DNA from: Lycium barbarum | Lineage: Eukaryota; Streptophyta; Magnoliopsida; Solanales; Solanaceae | DNA length: 64,000 nucleotides | Assembly: GCF_019175385.1 (NCBI RefSeq) | Contig: NC_083341.1 | Coordinates: 21,708,203-21,772,202 of the forward strand | Direction: 5' to 3' | Shown: piece after piece, positions 1 to 11,008 of the stretch | How positions within the stretch are numbered: position 1 is the first letter of the stretch | How the letters are laid out: each line of letters begins with the position of its first letter | The notes under the pieces: generated by a model | Told to the model about the DNA's origin: nothing | Seen by the model: the letters and a program-made list of their open reading frames with translations, nothing else | The model's database searches: none | Made by a program: the position numbers and the translations under genes

Positions 1-54
1 TTCATCTGTCTTTTCAAATCCTCAAATTTCCATACCCACTCTTTTACCTTTAAA

Positions 55-836
55 ATGTCAGCCAACACCGATTCTGCTTCCCAGGACGTTCCCTTGGCTT
101 CTTCCCCGGGAGCCAAGCCTGTTTCAAAACCCAAAGGTAAGACCTTCGTGGAACCGACTGCCCTGGACATAATACCGTCCAGACCCAATTATAGCCATGA
201 ATTTGACGTCGAGAAGCCATCACCCATCGCAAACAGGGGTTTCGACGCAAGGCGATAACCTTCGTCTATTACAGAGGATCTCCTCCCTCGGGTCCGGTCC
301 GATTGTGGATGGGATAAGCATCTGATGCAAGTGTTTGCCCCCGGGCCCAATGAGTCCATTACAGACTACAGAGAAGGGTTCCTGTACGTTTACACGTATC
401 CGTTCACGCTCAAACTCGATCCTCCAATTGATCTAGTTATTCTCGAGATGTGTCGGACGTACTACGTGAACTTGGCCCAAATTGGGCCGATTATCTCGAG
501 GATCGTGGCCTGCCTCCGCCTACTGGCCAATAACGCCAAAAGGGAACTCACGTTGGCGCACTTCATCCGGTTGTATTCTCCGACAATCTTCCGAGGGGGC
601 GTGATAAAGGTCGCTAAACGAGGCCGGAACCCGATTCTTTCCAAACTCGACGAGGATAGAGATCGAGGATGGTTGGAACGTTATGTCTGGGTAAGGACCG
701 CAGACATTATTCCGGTTGATCACATGCCCTTTCCGGAAAAGTGGAACAATAGACGTAAGTTTCTCATTTGTTTCCTCTCTATAATTGTCTTTCCTCTATA
801 CTTTGTCCAAGTTTGTTCCCTTACATGCACATGTGA

Positions 837-905
<69 letters not shown>

Positions 906-2985
906 TTAGCCGAGGCATGGATACCTTCAGTTGTCCGGAACCTCCCCGAGTGGGTCGGGGCAATCATTAGCCAACACCCTCATCGTGAATGGACATGGAG
1001 GGACCTGTCCTGTGGCCGGTGGGTTGCCCAAAATCATGTTAATCTTCCCCTTGATTCAATACTTATTATGTCCTCCCGTTTGGCTTTTTCTTTCTATAAC
1101 TCATTTGGTATTTAGGCTTGCCCAAGGGCTCAGTGGAACCAAGGCCCGAGTCAACGGCCGAGCCTGCCGCACCGAGCCTGCCGCATACGGCAGGGACATC
1201 CCGACTCATTGCTGCAGCCGGAAAGAGACAGAGAAATCCCTCGGCCAAAGGGCAGAAAAAGAAGAGGCCGAGGAGTGATGTTCGGACCCTGAGGGATGAA
1301 TCAGAGTCCGATGTTCTGATTCGAAGGGTTGGTAAGGGCCCCTTCGTCGCCTATATTCCGGAAGAAGAAACTACCATTCCGCCCTCGCCTACAGCTGAGG
1401 AAGGAAATTCCATTCTGACCCTGCACACAGGTGGGGAAGAAGATGTTCTTTTTCCGATTCCTCTAAGGTCCATTGAATTTATCGACATTTTAGGTGATGC
1501 TTCGCCCGAAGAGGTACCCTTGGTGAAGAGGCCTAGAAAATATGGACCATCTTCGGACATCGAGGCCGAACAAAGGGCAGAGTCGGCCCTGGATATCGAG
1601 GCTACAATGGTTACCAGCCCACTGCCCAGTGGCGACTAAGCTACTACATCTGAGGCACCCGCATCTACCGAGGCTGCTGGAGCCGTTCCGGCTTCCCCTA
1701 CTTCTGCATCGAGATCCGGTAACCTGGACGACATGTTCTCGGATACCCCTCCTGCAACCGGGGAAACAGCTGGGTTCGGACACCTTCCTATAACTCGAGC
1801 CACGAGGGCGGCTAGCCGGTCCACCGATACAGGCGCGAGGGATTCCCTTGTAGGTATTTTCCTGGCCCCTAGTGTAGAACCGAGAAGGACAAGGTCGGCT
1901 GTGATCACCGTCCCCGAGGATTGTTGCTTTTTATCCCAGCCTGTGAGAGTAGCAAGTTATCTAAGGCCTCTTATTTCGGATAAGAGAAAGATGGCAGGGT
2001 TCCTTGGCAGTGCCTTATAAACGAAGGCATGCATGCGGGCAACCGGGTAAACTTTATGCTCATCTTTCCATAATTTTGATGTGCGATTTTCGACTCTCGT
2101 TCATTCAATTTCTTAACTTGATTTGCTTTCTCTTCTGCAGAGTGTTGTGCTCGTTCATAAGGGCTTTGTCCGTGCCCAACACGAGGTTGACGACTTAAAG
2201 GTCTAGCAGGATGCCCAGGGCCGAGAAACAGAGAAGTTCCAACTCCTCCTGCAGGAGAAAGAAGATCAGCTGAGCTGGGCCTCCCAACCTTCAATCCGAG
2301 CTCGAAGAGGCAAAGGACGAAAACCTTCGCTTGAAGGCCGAATTGGCCGATATGGTTGAAAAGAACCGGCTCCTTGAGGCAGATAAGGCCGGTCTTAACC
2401 AAGACAATGTCCATTTTATTACGAGGCTTGGTGAACTCGAGGTCACTATTTCCCAACTTCGGAGTGAACTTGACTCCGTCAAGGCCGATGCCGTGAGGAT
2501 GGCAGAAAGGCATCACCAGCTTGAATCCGAGAGTGCTAATGACAAGAAGAAGTTGAGGGTGACCGAACAGAAAGCCGAGACTCGAGCACGGATTAGTGAC
2601 GAGCTCAAGAGCAAGCTCGAGGAGGCTGTAGAGGCCAATGGTGTGCTTCAAGCTAAACTTGATTCGGGCTAATCAAATTCAAATAGTTCTTCTTGAAGAG
2701 AGATCCGAACTAGAGGATAAATTGAAAAAAGCCGAGGCCAACTTAGAAGAGTCTCTCAAAGACATGGAGACTGCCAAGGCTCATTCTACGATTCTGATCG
2801 AGTATGAGCGGTGGAAATTCCGGAGGGTTACCCTCGAACAGGTTGAAAAAGGGTTAGAGGACCTCCAGGCTCGGATACTCGAAGCCAAAGAAATCGAGGA
2901 GAGGGCCAAGAAGGCTCTCGATGATGATTCCGAAGATTCCGAGCAAATGGTTTTCGAGAACTCCGATTCCAACCATACCGGATAG
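55..2985 (+). pseudogene. Antisense additional ORF (aORF) of the Tat element; Transposase_28-like N-terminus and coiled-coil C-terminus
   Basis: This multi-exon gene lies on the strand opposite to gag-pol. Its start at 55 opens a frame that is broken by one in-frame TAA at 256-258 and then continues through 754 with a GFLYVYTYPFTLKLDPPID segment typical of the plant domain called putative gypsy-type transposon (Pfam Transposase_28). A GTAAGT donor at 755 and an acceptor at 909 define an intron filled by a TTA microsatellite; the next exon begins PEAWIPSVVRNLPEW. Later segments (1118-1639, then about 2290-2985) are acidic, and the last is a long heptad-rich coiled coil ending at a stop at 2983-2985. 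Frame changes near 1640-2290 and 2670 show decay or unresolved introns. The function of these aORF proteins is not known. Confidence 0.75.
837..906. repeat. TTA trinucleotide microsatellite
   Basis: About 23 uninterrupted TTA units lie inside the first intron of the aORF, directly before its acceptor site TTTTAG at 904-909. The run forms most of the intron. Confidence 0.97.
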
Positions 2986-4253
2986 ATCAGGGCCTGTAAA
3001 AGCCTTTATTTTGTTTTTGCTTTTGACTTGTGTGAAAAGTCCAAATGTAAAGACTTAGTTTTATATATGAAATGCGTATTTCCCTTTTGGCTGCTGTTTT
3101 CTTCATTCTTTTATCCGAATGCACGTTATGACATTTGCCTTAACCGTTTATCCCGTAAGGAATAATCAAGGGTTCGAAGCCACCTCTTTTGTCCGAATTG
3201 CGCCTATCTTAACTGATTATGTATTGGCTTTTCCTTCGTTCGGTACGTTTTTGACCGAGGGATTTATCGAGTGATTTTCCCGCGGGGCTTATTTATGCTT
3301 CGTGAATTCAGACGTCTCCGAATCACGTTGGGCATTTTGGGTCGAAGTTTCTAAATTGTTTGAACCTTTTCCGACCGTTTACTTATAATGGATTAGGTTC
3401 GGATACCTGAATCCCTGCCTTTTGTCAAATTTTGAGACGGCAGTCCCCATTCGAGGGGGTTAAAAGATTTTGGCTCGGTTCAACGTGACCTTGTTGTCTT
3501 TGCCGAATTTCGACGATAGTCCCCGGTATAGGGTATTTAATAAAAAGACATGTCCAAGACGTATTTTTTATAACACTTCTTTATATTGCAAGTGTTTGCA
3601 CGTACATAATATAAGGATTTCATCTGTTTCCTTCTATTTTTGCCGTAGCAAATACTAAGTGGACACGATTCGTTTTTGATCGTTTGGTCCTTACATCGAA
3701 ACCTAACACAGAAGATCCGGGTTTACACAAAAATAAGAAACGTAAAATTTCGAGGACCTTTCCGGGGTAGCACTTAACAGTGTTTCTTCATCTGCTTTGG
3801 TGAGTTGAACTCATTCTACCTTTCGGGGATAGGCCTCGATGTGGGTATGATAGTCCCCTAATGTTTTTCCGAGCTGCATGATCGGGTAAGCACTATTAAG
3901 TCCCCACTCGAGGGGTAGACCCTCCGTTTCCGGGTACTTTGCCTTGTTTTCATAAAGTAACACGTTGTACTTGTTGCCTCATTAAAAACCTTGTCGGAAA
4001 ACCCACTTCGGGACAAAACCGTACTAAGGAAAAGAGTGCAACACGTGTTTTCAGACCTAACTTCATTCGATCCTACTTCTGCAAAAAAAGGATAGGTTAA
4101 AAAAGGATGATCACTAGGGTAGGCATCCATACCTTAGCAATGGTATCTATTCAAATGAGCCACATTCCAGTTATTGCGCAACCGTTGTCCGTCCATGGAT
4201 TCCAGTTGGTACGATCCTTTGCCCGTTACTCCGGTTATCTTGTACAGCCCTTC
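2986..4253. other. Non-coding stretch between the aORF and the integrase end
   Basis: No credible gene is visible. The stretch lies between the convergent 3' ends of the aORF (plus strand) and the polyprotein (minus strand), so it probably holds both 3' untranslated regions. An AT-rich ATATATGAAATGCG tract follows the aORF stop. Confidence 0.5.
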
Positions 4254-4663
4254 TCAGTTCGGACCCAACTTCCCGTCATTGGGATCCTTGGTGTTCAAAG
4301 TAACTTTCCGAAGTACCAAGTCCCCAACTCGGAAATGCCGAAGATTGGCCCTCCGGTTGTAGTACCTCTCCATTCTTTGTTTTTGAGCTACTAAACGGAC
4401 CAGCGCATTTTTGCGTAGTTCGTCTGCCAGGTCGAGTTTTACGGCCATAGCCTCCTTGTTTGACCCGCTGGTGACGTATTTGAACCGGAGGCTCAGTTCA
4501 CCAACTTCTATGGGAATCATAGCTTCGATCCCGTAGACCAACGAGAAAGGTGTTTCTCCCGCGCTTGATTTTGACGTAGTTTTGTAAGCCCATAATACCT
4601 CCGGCAGCACTTCCATCTATTTATGTTTCGATGTTTCAAGTCTTTTCCTTAGATTTTGAATTA

Positions 4664-5751
4664 GGCCAAAGTCATAGATGGACCCCTGAACTTGTCCTGA
4701 TTTTCCATTTAGACCCCCCAACTGAAACGTTGACCATCTGAACCCCCGAACATAAGATAAATTGTGCCATTTGAACCCCTCGTGCCAGCTGGGCACACGC
4801 GTGAAGCTCACTTGCTATGACATGAAAAATTAGACCAATAAAAATAAGCCATGTCATGTTACCTGTTATTAAAAAAAATAAGCCATGTCAACAAAAAAAA
4901 TTAATTTTAACAAAAATTCTATTTTAAAATCTATTTAATAATTAAAAAATATTGAAGAACCCAACCCATCCTCTACGATAGCCCACTTCACCGCCGCCAC
5001 TGCCGCCGCTGCCCCCTCCGCCGCCGCCGCCACTGCCGCCGCTTCAAAAATTTAAATAATTAAAAAAATGGTGCCGTTTTTCCTCGGAGATTTATTTAAA
5101 TAGATTTTGAAGTGGAGAAGCGGCGGTGGCGGCAGTGGCGGCGGTGAAGTGGGCTATCGGAGAGGATGGGTTGGGGTTTTCAATTTTTTAAAATTATTTA
5201 AATAGATTTTTAAAATAGATTTTTTGTTAAAATTACTTTTTAATGATTAAAAATTAAAAAAAAAAAAAAAAAGAAAGCGGCGGCAGTGGCAGCGGTGGCG
5301 GCGGTGAAGTGGGCTATCGGAGAGGATGGGTTGGGTTTTTCAATATGTTTTTAATTATTTAAATAGATTTTTAAATAGAGTTTTTGTTAAAATTAATTTT
5401 TAATGATTAAAAATTAAAAAAAAAAAAAAGAGGCGGCGGAGGAGGCAGCGGCGGCAGTGGCGGCGGTGAAGTGGGCTATCGGAGAGGATGGGTTGGGTTT
5501 TTCATTTTTTTTAATTATTTAAATAGATTTTTTGTTAAAATTAATTTTTAATGATTAAACATTTTTAAAAAAAAAATTTGGTCGCTCACGCTCTATTTAA
5601 AGCAGTGAGCTTCACGCGTGTGCCCAGCTGGCACGAGGGGTTCAAATGGCAAAGTTTATCTTATGTTCGGGGGTTCAGATGGTCAACGTTTCAGTTGGGG
5701 GTCTAAATGGAAAATCAGGACAAGTTCAGCGGTCCATTTATGACTTTGGCC
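4664..5751. mobile_element. Mutator-like MITE nested in the integrase gene
   Basis: The element begins GGCCAAAGTCATAGATGG and ends with its inverted complement (CCATTTATGACTTTGGCC). The inverted similarity continues for about 140 bp at each end, through GACCCCTGAACTTGTCC and the GAACCCC motifs. The exact 11-bp sequence ATTTTGAATTA flanks it at 4653-4663 and 5752-5762 as a target-site duplication, a size typical of Mutator-like transposition. It encodes no transposase. The interior holds GC-rich CCGCCG runs and three tandem copies of a unit of about 161 bp. Confidence 0.9.
5112..5580. repeat. Three tandem copies of a ~161-bp unit inside the MITE
   Basis: The marker GAAGTGGGCTATCGGAGAGG occurs at 5146, 5306 and 5468. 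Each copy is a GGCGGC-rich block followed by an AT-rich block ending in a poly-A run. An inverted copy of the marker lies at about 4975-5000, so the interior can fold into a long GC-rich hairpin. Confidence 0.85.
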
Positions 5752-6500
5752 ATTTTGAATTATTATTTTGTTCGTGGATTCCGCTTGTTCGTTTGCACTC
5801 GGGTGATACGGAGTCAATACAATCTTCTTGATCTTCAACCCTTCAAAGAAATTATTGACCTTGCTGCCAACGAACTGAGGGCCGTTATCACAAGTTATTT
5901 CGGCCGGTATGCCAAAACGACAGATAATATGGTCCCATATTAAGTGAATAACCTCCTTTTCACTAATCTTTTCGAAGGCCTGCGCTTCAAGCAATTTTGA
6001 GAAATAGTCAGTCATAAACAGAATGAAACGAGCCTTACCTAGTGCCCATGGCAAAGGACTGACAATGTCCATTCCCCAATTCATGAACGACCAAAGTCAT
6101 AACACCGGGTGCAGCAACTCCTCAGGTTGATGAATCAACGGGGCATGCCTTTGGCAACCGTCACATTTTCGGACAAAATTCTTTGCCTTATCCTCCATCC
6201 GGTTCCAGTAATAACCGGCTCTATAATTTTTTGAACCAAAGCTTCCGCACTGGAGTGATTACCGCAGGTACCCTCGTGGACTTCTATCATCACATAATCT
6301 GTTTCTCCGGGACCCAAACACTTGGCTAGAGGTCCGAAGAAACACCGTTGATACAATTGACCATCTATTAAACAGAACCGTGCTGCTTTGATCCAGAGTG
6401 ATCGTGATTCTTTTGGGTCGCTCAGTAGCTTCCCATCTTGTAAGTAGTCGATGTATCTGTTGTGCCAATCCCACGTTAGACCCATTGTGTTTATCTCGGC

Positions 6501-7022
6501 CTACCTGTTTTCTACCACGAAATTCATCAATTGCACTACGGTACCGGGGTTGATTTCCTCCGCTTTGACTGAAGAGCCCAAATTGGCCAATGCATCAGCT
6601 TCGTTATTCTGCTCCCTGGGTAAATGTTGCATGGTCCCTTCTTTAAATCGGTGTAGTATCACCTGAGTTTTCTCCAAGTATCTTTGCATACGCTCATCCT
6701 TGACCTCGAAGACGCCATTTACCTGGTTAACGACCAAGAGAGAGTCGCATTTTGCTTCGACTATTTCGGCTCCCAGACTCCGAGCCAATTCCAAACCTGC
6801 AATCATAGCCTCATACACGGCTTCATTGTTAGTCAATTTAATAATTCTAATCGACTGTCTAATGGCATCACCGGCGGGGGTCTTAAGAACAATGCCCAAC
6901 TCGGAACCTTTTAGGTTCGAAGCCCCGTCTGTGTGTAGAGACCAGATACCCGAAGCCTTTCCCGAGATTAGCAAAAGTTTTTTCTCGACCTCGGGAATCA
7001 TGGCGGGGGTAAAGTCTGCCAC
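6501..7022 (-). pseudogene. RNase H domain of the Tat polyprotein
   Basis: The frame shows a WSLHTDGASNLKGSELGIVL start, an LTNNEAVYEAMIAGLELA segment with the acidic catalytic glutamate, a CDSLLVVNQV segment and a LPREQNNEADALANL end. This matches the additional plant-type RNase H found in Tat elements between the RT-linked RNase H and integrase. The frame ends in a stop before integrase. Normally it removes the RNA strand during reverse transcription. Confidence 0.85.
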
Positions 7023-7097
7023 AAAATCGGCTAAGATTTGAGATTTGATAGCCGTTCTAGGCTTATACTCGATATCATATCCGCTAATCTCTACGCC

Positions 7098-8974
7098 CTA
7101 TTTGGTCAACCTAGCTAATAACTCCGGTTTATGCATGACATTTTTTAGTGGGTAAGTAGTTACTACACATATCGGATGGTATTGAAAATAAGGTTTTAGC
7201 TTTCTTGACGCACTTACCAATGCCAAGGCCAACTTTTCGAGATGTGGATAACGAGTCTCCGCATCCCTTAAAGTCCTACTCACATAATATATTGGGAATT
7301 GCGTACCTGCTTCTTCTCGAACCAAAACACCACTTACCGCTACCCCGGACACGGCAAGGTATAGAAACAACTGTTTGTCTGCCTTCGGTGTGTGCAGCAG
7401 AGGCGGGCTCGATAAGTACCTTTTTAATTCCTGCAAAGCCTTTTGACATTCCGGTGTCCAGATGAAGTCATTCTTCTTTCCCAGTAGTGAGAAGAAACGG
7501 TGACTTTTATCCGAAGACCTCGAAATGAAACGGCTCATTGCTGCTATCCTTCCGGTGAGCCTCTGCACGGCCTTGACGTTGTTCACCACCTCAATATCCT
7601 CGATGGCTTTGATCTTATCTTGGTTAATTTCAATCCCCCGGTTCGACACCATGAAGCCCAAAAATTTGCCTGATCGGACACCGAAGGCACACTTCTCCGA
7701 GTTAAGCTTCATGTTGTATTTGCGAAGTACATCAAAGGTATCCTGTAAATGTTTTAAATGGTCCTCTGTTTCCAGGGACTTGACTAGCATGTCATCAATA
7801 TAAACTTCCATTATTTTTCCTATCTGTTTTTCGAACATTCCATTAACTAGGCGTTGGTAAGTTGCTCCGGCATTTTTTACTCGAATGGCATGACATTTTA
7901 ACAGTAAGTCCTGTATCGGGTAATAAAAAAGGTTTTCTCTTGATCCTCCGAGTGCATACAGATTTGGTTGTACCCAGAGTAAGCATCGAGAAAACCTAAC
8001 ATCTCGTGCCCGGCTGTTGAGTCGATCATTCGATCGATATGAGGCATCGGGAACGAATCCTTCGGGCATGCTTTGTTCAGATCTTTATAATCAACACACA
8101 TTCTAAACTCATTACCTTTCTTTGACACCACAACTACATTAGCTTTCCAGTCCGGGTACTTTACCTCCCGAATAGAGCTTATTTTTAAAAGTTTTGTTAC
8201 CTCATCTTTTACAAAGGTATGTTTTGGCTCAACCATTGGCCTCATTTTCTGCTTCACCAGGGGAAATCTCCTATCGAGACTGAGCTTATAAGTTGTGACT
8301 TGCAGTGGCACACCTATCATGTCTATATGGGACCATGCAAAAAAATCGGCATTAGCTTGAAGAAATTTAATTAACTTGTTCCTGAGCTCCGAGGTTGACC
8401 CCGTGCCCAGGTATACCTTTCTATCCGGTAAATGTACGAACAAGATGACTTGTTCTAGCTCCTCCACGGCAGATTTGGTTGCATCCGAGTAATTCGGTAA
8501 TACAAACGATCTAGGCACGCCGAAATCGTCCTGTTCACCAGCTGGGTCCGATCCCTTCTGCTCCGCTTTCGAACCCATGTTCTTTAATTGATATTTGGTG
8601 TCCTTGCCTTCGATTGATTCATCATCTCTTTGATCCGGATTTTTTGGAAAAAGGGGTGCTTCCTCGACCGCAAACATTTCCCTTGCTGCGCCCTGTTCGC
8701 CTCGAATAGTTTTGATCCCCTCCGGAATCGGGAACTTCAGCAACTGGTGTAGTGTTGATGGTATCACTCTCATGCTATGAATCCACGGTCTGCCGAGCAA
8801 AACATTATACTTCATATCTCCCTCGATGACGTAGAATACCGTCCGTTGTATGGTTCCGTCAATGTTGACCGGCAAAGAAATTTCACCCTTCGTGGTTTCA
8901 CTTACCGTATTGAACCCGCTGAGCACTCGGGCTACCGGTACAATCTGGTCGAGTAGCCTCAGCTGTTCTACCAC
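7098..8974 (-). pseudogene. Reverse transcriptase and linked RNase H of the Tat polyprotein (frameshifted)
   Basis: Two overlapping minus-strand frames carry one RT. The upstream frame (8974 to about 7900) has FRMCVDYKDLNKACPKDSFP and a GFLDAYSGYNQI motif. The downstream frame (about 7900 to 7098) has GATYQRLVNGMF, the catalytic VYIDDMLVKS, KCAFGV and an RNase H start with FLYLAVSGVAVSG. The frame change at about 7900-7920 is a frameshift that inactivates the copy. The upstream frame also includes the protease-RT linker. Confidence 0.92.
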
Positions 8975-8977
8975 TCT

Positions 8978-9244
8978 TCACCGGATGATGTTGGCCGAAC
9001 TACCTGGATCAATCAAAATACATTTAACTTGTGATTTGAAAATTAAGATAGAAATTACCAATGCATCATTGTGCGGTTGAATGATGCCTTCTGCATCCTC
9101 GTTACTGAAAGAGATAGAACCTTCGGGTACATAGTCCCGGGTGCGCTTCTCTCGCACAATTGAGACCTTTGTTCTTTTCATCAGTGTTCCTCGTGGAGCA
9201 TCCGTTCCCCCAATTATCATATTGATCACATGTTGAGGTTTCAC
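8978..9244 (-). pseudogene. Aspartic protease region of the Tat polyprotein
   Basis: The frame ends VKCILIDPGSSANIIR, the protease active-site block. The usual D-T/S-G triad reads D-P-G here, so the catalytic motif is altered. A stop separates it from the RT frame at 8974-8978. In the family it matures the Gag-Pol polyprotein. Confidence 0.8.
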
Positions 9245-9437
9245 CGGCTCGGCTCATTTGTGACTCTCCCTTTCTTTGTAGTGATTTTTGGCTCGTTCAC
9301 TGAGGAATTCTCGAAGATGGCCATTCTTCAATAAACGAGCCACCTCCTCCCTTAATTGACGATAGTCTTCAGTTCTGTGCCTATGGTCTCATGATATTCA
9401 CACCCTACGCTTGGGTCCCGTTGACCCGGGTCTGACC

Positions 9438-10934
9438 TCAGTGGCCTTGGCCATCTAGCCTCCGTGATACGACCGATAGCTGAGACGAGGTCCGAAGTGT
9501 TGATGTTGAAGTTGTACTCCGATATCCTCGGTACGTCTTTGTTGCTAGCCGAACTTCTGGCATCACTTCTAAATGATAGGCCTCGACTGTTTGACCGGTA
9601 TTCAGCCCGTTTATCGCCCCTACCCGAGAAGTGACTGGGGCCAACCCTCGATTTGTCCGAAATGAAAGTATGGCCGGTACCTTTCCCTCGATGGTCGCAT
9701 TTCCGGCTCGTAATTTTTCCTCGACCTCTCAGAGCTTTTGCTTATATTTATGGGTCTCGGGGGAAGTTCGAGTTGGTCATCCTCTACCCGAATCTTTGAT
9801 TCGTATCTGTTATGAACATCTGTCCAGGTTACATCTTCATATTCCAACAAGTTTTCTTTCAGTTTGAATGAAGCAGTCGAGCTCCGAGAATTAAGCCTTT
9901 TGGTGAAAGCTTGTGCAGCCCATTCTTCCGGAACCGGAGGGAGCTCCATCCGTTCCCTTTGGAAGCGGTTCACAAATTCTCGTAACAACTCATTGTCCCT
10001 TTGGGCTATTCGGAAGATGTCCGCCTTCCGGGCTTGCACCTTTTTAGCTCCAGCATAGGCTTTGATGAACACATCTGCGAGCATTTCGAAGGAAGTGATA
10101 GAATGCTCGGGCAGATGGTCATACCAAGTCAACGCTCCTTTCGATAGTGTTTCCCCAAATTTTTTCAACAACACGGACTCAATTTCATCCTCTTCGACAT
10201 CATTGCCTTTTATGACACAGGTGTACGAAGTCACGTGCTCCTGCGGGTCCGTTGTACCATCGTATTTCGGTATATCCGGCATCTTAAACCTCTTCGGGAT
10301 TAACTTCGGAGCCGCACTAGGAGGGAAAGGCCTTTGAATGTACCTCTTCGAATCCATCCCTTTCAGAATCGCAAAGCTCCCGGGATCTGATCCACCCGAG
10401 AGTTATACGTTTCCACCCTCTTCTCTGTTGAATCTACCCATTTTGCTAAGGCTTCGAGCATCTTCAGAACTTCGGTAGACGATTCGACTCCGGATCCGTT
10501 ACTCTCGACTATTCGTGTTTCATCCCTCCTTGGTTCAGTGACACCTTTTGCCTTACCGGAGCTGTCTTATCGTTTTTGCTCTGCAGCTGAGCTATCGCAA
10601 TCCCCTGTTCCTGCAACATTTCAAATATTAAACGTAAGTTAATCTCATCCGGAGTATCCGGTGTTTTCCGGCCTTGAGCCTGGGACAAAGTAATTGAGTT
10701 ATGAGTATTCAAGGGATCGGTGGCCGGAAAGGCGGCATTGTCCTGATTAACGGTATTCTGCCGGTTGAGGCCTTCTCTTGAATCAACAGAGTTTGAGTCG
10801 ACTGGATCTGTAAGTAGGTTTCGTAACCCACTGTTGTTCTCGTTGTCAGCCACAATTTCGTTGTTGTTGACATGACCGGACTGTCCGCTGCTTTCCATTT
10901 TGTCCTTTTTTGCGGAAATTAGCAGATTCCTCAA
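9438..10934 (-). pseudogene. gag region of the Tat element
   Basis: The N-terminal frame (10934-10509) is polar and Asn/Gln-rich. After a frame break the capsid-like core at 10357-9620 shows FKMPDIPKYDGTTDPQEHV, ALTWYDHLPEHSITSFEML and a RIAQRDNELLREFVNRFQRE block, all standard for plant Gypsy Gag (Retrotrans_gag). A third frame continues to 9438. It is therefore in at least three pieces and not functional. Confidence 0.88.
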
Positions 10935-10986
10935 TCAATGGATAAAAGAAGGAAGAAGCAAAGATTAAAAAACCACTATTATCCTA

Positions 10987-11005
10987 GGCCCCAGGGTGGG
11001 CGCCA
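10987..11005 (-). other. Primer-binding site of the Tat element
   Basis: Immediately inside the 5' LTR the minus strand reads TGGCGCCCACCCTGGGGCC, three bases after the LTR end CA. Its position and TGGCGCC start fit a tRNA primer-binding site. Confidence 0.8.
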
Positions 11006-11008
11006 AAC

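Larger units (their letters stand above)
4254..6485 (-). pseudogene. Integrase region of the Tat polyprotein, split by a MITE
   Basis: Minus-strand frames show the zinc-finger-side region (6135-6485), the DDE core at 5757-6084 with MDIVSPLP, DNGPQFVG and an AEST segment containing the third acidic residue, and the C-terminal part (4254-4616) with EVLPEVLWAYKTTSK and a VGDLVLRKV motif. The core and C-terminal parts are separated by a 1,088-bp insertion at 4664-5751 flanked by an 11-bp duplication. Additional stops lie near 6100-6135 and 4617, so no complete integrase can be made. In the family this enzyme inserts element cDNA into chromosomes. Confidence 0.88.

Noticed and set aside
785..970. 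Open frame coding a poly-Tyr or poly-Leu run
   Set aside because: It is the TTA microsatellite in the aORF intron read as codons; donor and acceptor sites bracket it.
4970..5050. CRISPR-like or protein-coding GC-rich repeats
   Set aside because: The CCGCCG runs are inside a MITE in a plant genome, with no spacers and no open gene structure.
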